Source: Phycomyces blakesleeanus NRRL 1555(-)
Lineage: Eukaryota > Mucoromycota > Mucoromycetes > Mucorales > Phycomycetaceae
Direction: 5' to 3'
Assembly: GCF_001638985.1 (NCBI RefSeq)
Contig: NW_017265141.1
Location: 1,667,001-1,731,000, forward strand
DNA length: 64,000 nt
Under the pieces are notes generated by a model. It worked only from the letters and a program-made list of their open reading frames with translations, was not told the DNA's origin and searched no databases. Each line of letters begins with the position of its first letter. Within the stretch, counting starts at the first letter, position 1. Shown here piece after piece: positions 35,510 through 47,962 of the stretch. Position numbers and translations under genes: made by a program.

Positions 35510-36777
35510 ATGAATGATAGCGTATACGAAGATGCGCGCAAGTTTCTAGAACGCGTTTACATTAACCCACCAATCCCAACAAAGGAACTACCCTTTGTCA
35601 CACTCACATTTGCGCAGAGTTTGGACGGAAAGATAGCCTTGAAAGGACAGCAGCTGCTACTCAGTGGCAAGGAAAGCATGGCCATGACACACAGGTAAAG
35701 AAAATAAAACGATAGAAAAAAAGAGAAAAAAAAACATAGTCACATCAGTTACTCATTCATCTTTTTTTTTTTTTTTTTTTACTATCTCTTTTTTTGGAAA
35801 ATTTAAAATTTAAATTTTTATTTTTATTTTATAATTCAGACTTCGACTTCTTCATGATGGTATTTTGGTAGGAATTGGAACTGCATTAATAGATGACCCA
35901 CAGTTAAATGGTAAAGAAAGATACAAAAATCAAAGGACTATAAAGAAGAAGAAGAAGAAGAAAAATATTATACATTTTCGTGTGTGTGTATTATTCTTTC
36001 TTCATTTTCAAATTTCTATTCAATTTTACGAAAATAATAATAATATATACATATATATATATAATTTATATTTTTATAATGTATTATATAAGCTGAGCTG
36101 AGCACAATTTTACTTAGCACGATACGTTTCACCCACGGACCACCTATGCAATAATCAACCTCAGCCTATCGTTCTTGATCCAAGACTTGAGTTTCCCTTG
36201 AGTGCAAAACTCTTGAGAAATTTTAACAACGGCACAGGAAAACAGCCTTGGCTAATCTGCTGGACCAAAAATGACCAACGCAAGGTAACAAAATGACATA
36301 TAACGAGGAGGGGTTAAATGAACAAGGTTTCTTGTGCGTGCATTGTGTCTTTGTATGTATCACATTTAATTCACATAATTTTTCTTTCTTTCTTTAATTC
36401 AGTTGGCACTAGAAAAGGCAGGCGCACTTGTCATCACCATTGAAGCACCGGATTATAATGTCAATGGTTATCAGACTTGTCAACGGCCCTCGATATCTAG
36501 TGTGCTTAGACATATAAAAGCAGCCGGAATTGATCGTTTGATGGTTGAAGGTGGATCGAAAATAATTCAATCCTTCCTTCAATCTGGTCATATAGACCAG
36601 CTGATTGTCACCACTGCACCTACACTAGTCGGCCCTCGAGGAGTGAGTGCAACCGGAGACATTGTACCTGTATCACTGTCTTTGCCTGCACTTCACTCAA
36701 ATATCATTTATCAGCAGTTCGGCCAGGACATGGTTTTGGGTGCTACCTTGCAAAAAAAAAAGAGAACTAAAGAATAA
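35510..36777 (+). CDS. RIB7: 2,5-diamino-6-ribosylamino-pyrimidinone 5'-phosphate reductase (riboflavin step 2)
   Basis: NADPH-dependent reductase of fungal riboflavin synthesis, acting after GTP cyclohydrolase II (RIB1) and before the RIB2 deaminase. Four exons join in frame: 35510-35694, 35840-35910, 36118-36284, 36403-36777, giving about 265 aa, close to yeast Rib7. RibD C-terminal-domain motifs are clear: PFVTLTFAQSLDGKIA near the N-terminus, LRLLHDGILVGIGTALIDDPQLN, QPIVLDPRLEFPL, GIDRLMVEGGSKIIQSFL and IDQLIVTTAPTLVG. The third exon acceptor is the second of two AGs (36116-36117); using it gives LNARYV and removes an early stop. Its 3' end converges on the Zn-PAS regulator, 168 bp away. 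Confidence 0.93.
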
Positions 36778-36887
36778 TAGTAGCAACAATAAAGCCATAC
36801 TGGGATAAAATAGCAACAAGAATTGCATGAGAGTTTTTCTGAATATAAAGATATATGCGCGTGTGCCACTCTTTTTCTTTCATGCTC

Positions 36888-36920
<33 letters not shown>

Positions 36921-36945
36921 ATAATATACAAGGAAAAAAGAAACT

Positions 36946-39338
36946 TTATCTATTTTTGCGCCAAGAAGCATGTGTAGTAGATGTTTGAGAAGTCTTGGAA
37001 GTGCCCGGTGCAACGCTGTTACGGCTGTTGTTCGGCCATGATGGCATACCATTTAGCCATAAAAGAGCCTATATATATATAATAGAATATAATTATAATT
37101 ATGATTAGCATGGAATTATTACTATTAGTTATAAAAAAAATTACATAAATACATACCGATTGTGATGTATCAAACTCAAGTTTGTTCACATCGTTACTAT
37201 TGTAAAGAGGCATAGATGTTACAGCAGAATCTCCAAAGCTAGAGGTCTGTTGAGGAGTATTTGTAGGCATAGGCGAAGGAAACATGGGTGCATTAAGATG
37301 AAAAGGCTGAGATATATTATTGTAAGCTGGATTCATGGGTGGCGGATTAGGGGAGTTTGACGAAAGAGTGTGTGGTGGCGGTGGCGGAGGTGGCGGAGGA
37401 GGAGGTGGTGATGGTAATGGTAGATGTAGCTGTGGTTGAGGGTGTGGCTGTGAATGAGAATATTGATGCGGGGGACGTGAACGTCGGTGTGGTAGCTGTG
37501 ATTGTGGCTGTGAATGAGGTTGTGGTTGTGGTTGTGGTTGTGGTTGTGGTTGTGGTTGTGGTTGTGAATGAGGTTGGGAGTGTGAGTGTGAATGTGGGTG
37601 TGCTTGTTGTTGGTGATGCAAGACGCTAATAGGATTCTTTTGCTATATATGTATATGTGTAAGTATAAAAAATGAAAAAAAAAATCATTCACTTGAATAT
37701 ATATATGTATGTAGTTCTATTTATTCATTCATTTGTTCGTTTGTTTATTTAGTTAACTTTTGTTACCCTTACTTACCATTGGTAGGAAATTCGAAGAAGA
37801 AGAAGAAGACGCAGATGAAGAAAGGAATGGATAACCTGTTGGTTCGTGGTCTAAGAGGGAAGACCCACTTGCGGTAGGTTTCGATACTGGTCGAGGAGGT
37901 TCTTTGATTGCCAGTTTTACTGGCGAAGCTTCTTCTGAACGAGTCAATAAGCAAACGGCATAGAGTCTATCGAGCGGTTTTGGCTCAAACAAATCGGCGC
38001 CAAGTCCACCACCAATGTAGATTCTGACATCCATTAGTTCAAAAGTGCCATCAGGGCGTCTAAATGCAAGTGTATCTTTAAAGGTTTGAGAGCCATTGGC
38101 GATGTTGAGAAGGAGTGAAGGAGAGCAATTGAAGACGTCTGAATCGCTGCGTAGTGCGTCGGCGGCATCGGTCGTGTGGGGTGAAATATTGGCATTGTCC
38201 AAAAGGCAACGGTGCAAGCGAGCTAGTTGCGACGAATATTCTGGTGAGACAAGGTCGTAGAGTGAACGGTGAGCTAGTTCTTGGGGATATACACCAAGAA
38301 AATCAACTGATTCATCAGAAACGCGTGCACAGGAAATATCCATCGTCAAGAAGATCTATTTTAACAAAACAAGAACACTTCTTTTGTCAGCTCTTTCATT
38401 CGATTCCAATTGGTTTATTTTGCGTTATATATTTGTATCTTGCCGTCATCATGTTCTTGTCCGAGGATGTGTGTCTTGGTTCTGGAATATAGTCAGGGAA
38501 GGTGGTCATACTGAATGAAGAATTGGCTAGGCCTGGGGTAAGCATATATGTGGACCTGGCACCAGCTGTCGAGCTCAGGGCAGCCTTTGATGGTCCAGGT
38601 TTTGTTGGAGACGATTGTTTATCCCTAAGTTTTGGTCGTCCTCGTTTTTTGTGTTGAATATCATAACAAGTGTCAGTTTTTCCTACAGCAATACATCTGT
38701 TGCAAGGGCGTGATACTATATTTTAAACCAATTAATAAAATAAAATACGATACAGTATAGTACAATACGATTAAAGAGATAATATGTATATATATATATA
38801 TAAAAGAAAGAAACACCAGTACTACTTGTACTTGTACTTGTACTTGTACTTGTACTTGTACTGGTACTGGTACTGGTACTTGTGCAAGTGCAAGTGCTGG
38901 TACTAGTACTAACACCCACACAAAATAAATGTAGTAGTGATTGTGAAGATTCCCAATAATTGCTTCTTATTCTTTTGATAGCTAAACTTGTTCAATCTTG
39001 CTTCAATTGTTCTATTTCTTTGTTTTCAAGCAATAGATGTATATGTATATGTGTATGTATATAGTTGTATATACATAAACTAATAGTTATTCAACCTACA
39101 ATCACAGGCTAAATGCGCCTTTTTGCAGTTGACCTGTAAAGCACCAAGTCAGCACAAGATCGGAAGGATATCATGGCAGTATTGGACAACATACACAGGC
39201 AGTTGGAACGTGCGATTTGCTTGGTCGCTTTCGATGGGTAGTCATGCGGCTAGGTTTCTTAATAGGAGAGGAAGGAAGTATTTGGGCGGAAAAAGAAGGT
39301 GATGTGGGTGAAGGAAGTGCATAGGTTCGAAAGTCCAT
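36946..39338 (-). CDS. Zn2Cys6 transcription factor with PAS domain
   Basis: Fungal binuclear zinc cluster regulator; the zinc cluster plus PAS layout resembles ERT1/AcuK-type regulators of carbon metabolism. Exons: 39195-39338, 39100-39133, about 38399-38715, 37777-38355, 37157-37642, 36946-37068. The zinc cluster is built across three exons: CVNC KKAHLA C DLSRP C NR C IAVGKTDT C, i.e. CX2CX6CX5CX2CX8C, followed by basic HKKRGRPKLRDK. The PAS-like part begins LTMDISCARVSDESVDFLGV and includes ELAHRSLYDLVSPEY and GGGLGADLF. Downstream are a Ser run, His/Ser/Gln-Pro repeats and a Pro run of about 12, then a tail. The join between the zinc and PAS exons is unresolved: the frame ends at a TGA at 38396-38398 and no standard donor fits. 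The distal exons and reading frames are otherwise consistent. Confidence 0.8.
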
Positions 39339-39919
39339 AATTGTTGACGGCGCTTTCTTAACGTTTCTTTTTTTTTTTTTCTTTTCTTCTTTCTACTGTA
39401 CACCACAGATTGAATATAAGGAAGAAGAAAAAAAAAGTGTGGAGCACAGAAGAAAGAGAGTGATGGAAAGGAGGACAGAACTCTTTGGTTACTGAGTCGC
39501 CCTTCAAAATGAAATCCAGTGATAATGTTGACACTACTCCACCTTCATATTTTTTTTTAAAAAAAAAGTCTTTGAAGAGCAGCTGGGAAAGCTCGGGAAA
39601 AGTTGCCGACTAAAGTCTCATTGCGGGGCATAGGAGATTTTATTATTTCAAGGTTTATCCGCCAGTTTCGCACACAGATTAAAGTAAGAAGCCTCCGCTC
39701 ATTATCAACCACCACACACATATATACACACTGCAGACACTACAGACACACTACAGACAACCATAACCATAACCATAACCATAACCATAACCATAACCAC
39801 AGTCCAGAAAAAATTGCTTCAAAAACCAGTGAATTAAAATATCTTTGGAATTGATTATCTTTTTTTGCTTTTGTTTTTGCTTTTGTGTGTATTTCTATCG
39901 TGTATTAAGAAAAAACTGT
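39339..39919. promoter_or_regulatory. Spacer: Zn-PAS promoter and SEC7 3' end, with (AACCAT)n array
   Basis: Holds the upstream region of the Zn-PAS gene (read leftwards) and the 3' flank of SEC7. It has T-runs at 39368-39380 and a hexanucleotide AACCAT array at about 39759-39799 (seven copies). An 83-codon frame over this array looks like a chance product. The 75-codon plus-strand frame starting near 39865 is antisense to the last SEC7 exon. Confidence 0.5.
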
Positions 39920-42900
39920 TCAGGCAATCTCTTGTGGAGATATTTTATAAGTTTTGCCGACTCGGACGAGTAGAGTACGCAATGCCAACCGGATGTCCGG
40001 TAGTAGGTTATCTTGACCAAGAAGTTCTACAGAAGGCATGTAGAACCGCGGCACATGGCGTAGAAACTATAATTGGTTCAAGACCGGATTAAGATACACT
40101 CTCTACATACAGGAATCATCTTCTTCTTCAAGCTTACGTCTTCGTCCTGAAGTTGAGCAAGACCGCTCAAGATTGAAACAACCACTGGTGTCCAGGCAAC
40201 AATGTTCTTCGGTTTTGTTTCGTGATCAAGCTCTGTGTACAGTGTAAAGATCTCATTACAGAGACTATAAAAGGGAAAAACAAAAAAGAGGCCAGGTTTT
40301 TTTTTGGTTACTTATGTGAGCCGCGGATAATGTGGAACTGTGCGTAGTAATAATCACACAACATGATTCTTTTTTGTCCTTTTTGTCCTGTCCTGTTCTG
40401 TTCCTGTTCTGTTTTGTACTCACGGAATTAAGGTGTTTTCAATCTCAACTCGTCTATCATCACGATCACTGATGTTCTCGAGGTTTGCATACATACGCAT
40501 TAAGATCGATACATAGCAACCACCGCTCGAGGTTTCTTGCTTGAGGAGGTTGGGAAGCTGCTTCATAAAGCCTGCGGAAATTGTTAGATTAATAACAAGC
40601 CCAACCAAGGCAACTAATTAGCAAAGAAAAGATAATAATTACCAAAGCGCCAGAGAGCCATTCGAAGATCATTGTCTCCATTGAAACGTTTGGCGAAATG
40701 GAACGACCGCCCGAGACATTCCATAATTTGCATCAGATGATGAGCCGGGAATGCGAAATACACAGCGTCCTTGCTTAGAAGCTCACTGACAGTCTGGATC
40801 AACATCAATTGCAAAACACACTTGACAATGACCTGCTGGAAACTGTGTTGACGCTCTTCGTTCACATCAGCATGTTGAATGGTAGTTGTCTCAGAGTACT
40901 GATTGGTGGTATCGTTGCTTGCTAGTTAAATATATATAAATAAATATAATAATTACAGTACTTTAGTCAAATATACATATATATATATGAAAATTCTGAT
41001 TTCTATAAAAATAAAACGCTAAAAATAATAATAATTCCTACCAGCTGGAATTGCCTTGACTTTGTCGACCAGATCCTCAGTATCATCGAATAATCCATGG
41101 GCTGTCGTCTTCTCAAACAAATTGACAAAAGTTTCAGCTACAAGATCCCAGCAACTGGGATCAAACTTTTCTACATTAGTCTCAATGTACTGTTCCAGAC
41201 ATTCGCAACCAATGCGGGCAAGTGTGTCGTTGTCTGTGTGACGCCGATTAGTATCTTGTTTTTATATTATTATATTTATATTTTTATATATAGAGTATGT
41301 GTGTGATTCTGATTGTGATCATGATCATGATTGCGACTGTGATTATTGATTATTGATTTTAATTTAATTTACTTTACCTTGGGTGATGCACACGCCGAAT
41401 AGTCCAAGGATAGGACGCATCATACCCTTTATGTTTTCGAAATAAAAGGTATAAAGATCAACTACATTGCGAAGAGCTTCAATCATGGTTGTAGACAGCC
41501 AAACACTCAAATCCTCAGGTGTCATTGTGCGTTGATGATCAGAGTCCGACTTCAAATCATCGAATAGAGGAAACACGATCTGGCGCGACACAGTCGTCCA
41601 GAACTCAGGTGTGAAGCTCGAACCATACTCTTTTAGGGTATCAAAAAGATACTGCAGTGCCCTGCGTAATCAAGGTTCAATTCAGTGCCCTATTGTATAT
41701 CTATCTATACTGTATATAGAGATGTCTTGTAGTCCTTCTTACCTCTTACGGACTTCAACATCGTCACTATGCATAGTAACCTCTTTGAGGCCGTACAGAA
41801 CAGCGAACCAGAACTTTACCAAGAAATCATCATCGGTTTGTGCTGTTTGGCCAGCAGAATTCGATGCATGCACATCTGTGATTTCGATAGTGTTTTTCTC
41901 GGCAATCTCGAGCATTGCAGGGATTGTACCCCTGATCATGTCTAGTGCAGGCAGACTAATGTAATTGTGGTTAATAAGACGATATACCCTTTTTTTTCTT
42001 TTCTTTTCTAAGAGACTTTATTTTTATCAATCATGGTTTATCTCTCTACCTAATCTTTTGAAATTTCTTATTCTTCGAGAATTCGATCAAGCACGAAATG
42101 TAATCGGGAAATGTACCATTGGCAATAATGTCGTGGAACCTCTCGTTGGCTACACTGCGGACAATATCGAATGTCATGTGCACAATTGATTCTACACCAA
42201 TCTTTTCAGTTACACTTGTCTAGAACACAAATGAAGTTTAATTTATTCAAATTGTTCTTTTGTCTCACCTGAAGTCTCGCGTGCACCGGTAGCAAACACA
42301 GATAGCATAGTTTTCCAACCAGATCGAATGTTTTGAGCCCTCGCAAGTATCATTTGAGAAAGGCATCTCAAGACCTACAAAAATAATAATAATAATAGTA
42401 TAGTAAATAATTTATTAGATGATTTGTAATATGTTTGTAATATTCCTTTTTTTTCACTTTTCTTCTTCTTTTCTTTCTCCTCTTTCTTTCTCAGCAACCA
42501 TACCATGTCCTTGATGGCTACGTCAGGATTGTTTGCAAGAATATTACGGAAAGGCATAAGGAAATCCTTTTGAAACTTGAAATGAGGCAGTTCTTCCTTC
42601 TCCAAGAACCTCATAGCCAATTGACGCAAAGAGTCCAAAGCAAAGAAGGCAACATTGAAGTTGGACTGACAACCGACCTAAGCATAAGAATACAAATATT
42701 TCCACACGACAATAACAACAGCAATTATTTAGACCTAAAAATCTTTCATACTTTATATATATATACTAGAATCATTTACCTTGTTGTAGTATTCACCAAG
42801 TATAGCCCAGATATTAGACCATTCGATACGAATACGGTTCATGTTGTAGTAAGAAATCTCCACCAGTTTTTGCAAGCTGTACATTCTTGGATGTTCCAAG

Positions 42901-43068
42901 TGAGCAGATGAAACAATTTCTTCCCAAGAGGTCTCACAGAGAGCGCGAACAAAGTCAACAATTGCATCCTACAATATATGTATATCTCTCTCTCTTTTTA
43001 GATTTTCAAGTATTACATCTATCATGGACTTCTTTCTATTTTCTCTCGTTCTTAAAGCCAAAAGTAAA

Positions 43069-43105
<37 letters not shown>

Positions 43106-46100
43106 TAAATATATAAAATAGAAAGCAAGTACTTACACCATTGAGGTTCACAGTAGCAGTAAATAATTTATCTGCTGCCAAGACAAGAGACTGGGAACTA
43201 CCTGCCGATGCAACTTCTTCCGAAAGACTAAGTTGGGTTGGATACCCTCTTGGGGGTGCCTGGAAACGCTTGTTAGCGATATCCGGTAGTGCTCCCTGGT
43301 CAATACCACTCGTGATCAGCTGGAAACGCTCCAGCTGACTGACGGTCGACAGGATCTCTTTCCAGCTGCCCTTTAGATAGTTTCCATCTACTGAAGCAAC
43401 CTCTAGCAGCGTTTTTATTGCCTCTACGTTTTTTGGCTTCATTTCGTTCAGGTTTGTCAAAAATGTAAATTTGGTAAGTGTGGTGACAAAGGCATCTCGC
43501 TGCAAATCCATATCTTCAGACTGGACAGTGTGGAAAAGGCAAATGATACGAATAGCATGTTTGAAGCCGTCCAAGCACAGCTTAACGGTCTCCAAGTCAT
43601 CAGATTTCTGAAGTGCACCAGACATACCGGCCAAGAAAGCCATCCAGGCAACTTCAAACATGGGCCGAACATGTTCAACATGAGAAGCAATATAAAACGT
43701 AAATGTTTCATTTTCACCCGCTCGAGACCGACTAGCCAGCATACTACGGAAGATGGCCTCGGTCTTGGATCCCATTTCTTCAGTGGCGGCTTGATAGGCC
43801 TCACGCCGAGAATCGCGCATAATACCAGCGTTGGCCAAGGCATTCTGAAGTCCAGTCATACCCAAACCACCCATGCCACCCGCCGATGCCATAAGAGCAG
43901 CATTGTTGGCCGCCTCGGTCTCATCGTTGAGTTTGATTTCATTCTTTCGGATTTCGGTGTAAATGTACTGCAGAATATCTTCAGAAATGTTGTTTCCATC
44001 GTCAAGTCCACGGTTATTTTTGACAAAGTCTTCATATGTCATTCTGTTCTTCACTGTTGGGTTGTGCTGATCGGTATTGAGCATAATGACATGATATGCC
44101 AGTACATAAGGAGTATCTTTATTGTTGAAATACAATATCAATTTTTGTTTTAGTATCTTACATAACCCATCATCTTTTTCTTTATTTGTTCTTATTGTTG
44201 TTGTTGTTGTTGATTATATAAAAATTTGACAAGAACTCTTACCGGCATTTGCAAATACACCAGGGTTTCCATTTACATAGCGTTCAGCAAACTTGAGCAT
44301 AAATCGATCGATCTTTTGAGCTTCACCAGGTAATCTAAAGGATTGAAGGAATAGACGCAAAGCATCCAAAAACTTCATACCCGTGAAATCCATCTCGTCC
44401 ACAAAAGCATGCATGGTAGCAACGTTTTCAGGTTCTCTGTTAAAGGATTTTCGATTAATATTAATATTTAGTATTATTTAATATAAGAAAAAATTTACAG
44501 GTTGATTTTTTCAGCATCATTTAACCTTAATTATTTTTATTTTGTTTTTTTTTTACTTACCCTTCACCCAAGTATTCACCAATAAAGGTCTTGCTTAAAC
44601 CTTCTGTATTCAACAAAAACCTTGCCTTGCTTTGAGGATCATTGATATCTAAGAACCCATGGTTTGCAAGGAGCTGTATTGCCTTCTTAGGCTTCCAGTT
44701 GAACAAACGAATACCATCCTGAAGTAACTGCTTGCGGTGTTTAAGATTTTCAAATTGCTCAGGATCGTCCATACGAGAAGTCAAGGGCCCACCACCGTTT
44801 GACGTATTTGCACTGACGCCACTTGTTGAGAGGGATGGGGACATACGAGACAGCGATATATTGCTGTGACTTGTAAATGGATCCGACGAAGCTCTACGAT
44901 CCTCACTTTCGCGTGGAGTGTTTCCTCTGCTGTGGTCCTCTTCGTTTTCGGTGGTGGATGATATACTCACAGAATTATTTGCATACCAGGTAACAAGAGA
45001 CTGTAGAACAGCAACCAAGCATTCCAAAGATTTAAACTTGATGGCAGATTCTGGCATTTGAGGAGCAGAATTGCTATGTCTTTCGTTTGATAGAATAGTT
45101 GCCGTGGTCAGAGGAGGGGGTATGATGACCGAGTTATTGTTTGAATGTCCATGGCCATTGGAGTAATCAGATCCTGAAGAGTGGATATCTTGGTCCTTGA
45201 GACTTCCAGGAGATGACTGAGAGGTAGTGATTTTTGAGAGTACATAGACCAAGCTAACCAACAAACACACACATGCAAATGTATTGATTAGTCGAAAAAA
45301 TTAAATTAAATTAAATAAAGATAGAAAAGTAATATTGTACTAACCGCTCATAAATATTATCCAGGGCCTGGCGATCACAATCGTAATTTAGATATATGTC
45401 GACCAATGTCTGAGGGTCACTGCATATCCGCAACACAATCTTTAACAAAGTATGCTTTTGTTGAAAAGATGCATTGCGCATCTCTAAGATTCTAAAGACA
45501 ATTTCTTTGAAAAAGACCTCGATCTCTTTCTAGATATATAAATGAATAAAGAAAATGATACATTATTAGTATTCATATTCTTTAAAGAAACAAGACAGAA
45601 AAATAAAATAGCATGCACGTATAAAAGGTACCTTTAAAAAAACACGAAGTCCTTGCACAACCTTCCAGAGGATTTCAAGTGTGATATTGAACACTTGAGG
45701 CACAAGCGAGAACGCATTCTTTGCCAAACTAGGACAAAGATACTGTTTCACCTCGAGAATGAATGGATTAGCCAATTGGCTTACAGTGGGATCATCTCTG
45801 CCAGAAGAAAGAACTACAGAAGGGGAGGACATAATAGTCATGTGCGATGTCAAAATCGTAAGAATAAGGTGCAACGAAAGCAATTTCGAGCGCATAGAGT
45901 ACGATCGCATATCATTTCCCCTATATCAATAAATAAAAAGTTAAGAAAGAAATTTTAGATTACTACACCAGAATGAACCCCAAAACCACAAGCATATTTT
46001 TTTCTTGGTTTACCATTCAGATGATATTTGCTTCTTTGACAATTTGCAAAGTGCACGGAATACCAATATAGCATCTTTGATAAAGAGGTCGGCTTCAGTT

Positions 46101-47460
46101 TCAGCAGTATTTGTCTGAAATCTGTCATTTTCAAAGTCTCCTTGTTCGGATCCTTGTACACTAATGTTCGAATAAAAAAAAGGTTAATGCCTCAAATTAA
46201 ATAAGCGAAATAAACTTCAATTAATGTATCACCTTGATGTATCATTTGTTGTAGACACCTGGGAGTCAGTGGGCCCTGCATTGGCGGCAACATCATTATC
46301 ACTAGTAGTAGTAGTGATAATCTCACGCTCTGGCTCAGGCTTAGGTAATTTCTCTGCCGTTGCAGGGCTAGCAGCAACTTCGGCTCCTTCATGGAAGATT
46401 GAGGCAGTGTCGTTCAAAAAGTCTTCTGTATTGTCTTTTTGTTTCCCACTAGGTAATTTCTGGTCCATTTCTACACGTGCCATGTTGGCTTCAACAATTA
46501 TCTGTTGTTGGTAGGATGCATCAGCTTCTGAGGTGTGTTCTTCGCTAGATTTCTCTGGGTCATCTGAACTGGTTTCCTTTGATGCAATAGTGGTTTCATG
46601 TGCAGGTTGATTCTTCTTAGCCACTGGACGTATCTCAATTCTTCTGAATATGTGATCAACCATTTGTGTCAGAGTGACTTGAGCTACGTTCTGATTAGCG
46701 CTGTTGCGAGATAGCAGGAAAATATTATAAGTTGTTCGAACTGCTTTGAGTAATGCGGACTGGTGAAGCGGATTTCTTGTGGAATATACTGCATCAAGGA
46801 GTGCCTATGTATAATGTATTTATTGGTAAATGACATATAAAAACTCTGTTGCTTTTTATTTTATTTTATTTCTCTTTACCTTTATAATTTGTAGTTGTAC
46901 TTTTTCGTCTGTTTCTTCTCCAATAAAACAGTCGCAAATAATATCCACCATCTTTTCCATAACCTGGGTTTGTGCAGCCTCGTTTTCCATATCGTCCAAA
47001 TAATTGTAGGCAATAAATTTGCCAAGGCAATCCAACGAAATTGTCATTAAATTAACTGACCGGGTGTTAATAGCTGTTTGCAAGGCTGCAAGGATTACAG
47101 TTGACCTTTACCCGATAGCGCGTCAATAAATGAAAGGAACACATTGTTTATCTTTTATACCTTGTCTGTCCTTCCGGGGCAGCCTCGTCATTATTGAGCA
47201 TATCTATAACAGAGGTGAGTTATATTCCCTCAAATAATAAAAAAAGATAGATAGATAGAAGGTAAGCAAGAAACTATCTGACTGAGCTTACTCTGGGCAT
47301 TCAGGACTGCCTCCTTCAAGGCCTTGTTCTTTTTTGTTTCCTTGGCCTTGGCGAATTTCTCGAGAGCATTGACGACAAACACCGAACTGGAGGTAACTGT
47401 GGAAGTAGACTGAAGCGAGGTTCGTGTGGATGCTGGAGATGTGTGGGCTGGAGACGACAT
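39920..47460 (-). CDS. SEC7: Sec7-family ARF guanine nucleotide exchange factor (BIG/Sec7 type)
   Basis: Golgi/trans-Golgi ARF activator for vesicle coat recruitment, about 1,840 aa. Exons: 47292-47460, 47161-47203, 46880-47105, 46233-46804, 46014-46160, 45632-45920, 45345-45529, 44561-45253, 44243-44436, 43137-44116, 42780-42968, 42504-42677, 42269-42374, 42050-42219, 41743-41955, 41378-41661, 41042-41233, 40643-40921, 40424-40571, 40138-40264, 39920-40066. The HUS motif is YLNYDCD (exon 7). The catalytic Sec7 domain spans exons 8-10 ([36 protein letters not shown] with the glutamic finger, [17 protein letters not shown]). C-terminal HDS domains include [20 protein letters not shown] and end [15 protein letters not shown]. 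Every junction keeps frame except exon 13 to 14 (42269/42219), which gives +1 with the only visible GT/AG pair. Confidence 0.93.
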
Positions 47461-47962
47461 TTGTTTTGTCTTTCATCAAAAAAAAAAAAGGAAAAAAAAA
47501 GTTGAGAATGATAAATGTGTCTGATGAGTGTCTGATGAAGTATTGCTTGATTTTTTTTCTTATTACTTTGGCAGACTCAAGCTAAGCAAACACACGACAA
47601 ATGGTGAGTGAAAAAAGAGGGAATTTAGCTTCGGTAATCGCCTGTTGGACTAAGCAGGGATGAGGGAAAGAAGAAAGGGACGAACAGGTCAGAATGTCTG
47701 AGATGGAAAACTTGGCCTTGTCTCATTCATTATTATTATTATTATTATTTATTAAATAAAATATTTAAAAAAAGGGCCCTTTTGTACATGGTTCTTAAGC
47801 GTAAAATATAAGCTTTTATTTCTTCTTCACAGTCCAGGGTTTACTGTGATTTTTGTTTTGTTTTATTTTATTTTATTCTTATTTTTATTTATACAGCCAA
47901 GGAGTATTATATACTATTGTAGTTGATACATTTTATATAATTTATTTGCGTGTGTCTAATAT
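47461..47962. other. SEC7 promoter and PPR-gene 3' spacer
   Basis: Between two minus-strand genes. It contains an A-run directly upstream of the SEC7 ATG, an (ATT)n tract at about 47728-47750 and TTTTA repeats near 47855-47890. No gene or RNA recognised. Confidence 0.5.

Noticed and set aside
37357..37629. Plus-strand Val-rich frame
   Set aside because: Antisense to the Gln-Pro/Pro repeat exon of the Zn-PAS regulator.
39759..39799. AACCAT array as an interstitial telomere repeat
   Set aside because: The usual fungal telomere unit is TTAGGG/CCCTAA; this unit differs and is too short.
39865..40092. 75-codon plus-strand frame ending [12 protein letters not shown]
   Set aside because: Antisense to the last SEC7 exon (39920-40066), whose minus-strand reading matches the Sec7 family C-terminus.
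43530..44153. 207-codon plus-strand frame
   Set aside because: Antisense to the largest SEC7 exon.
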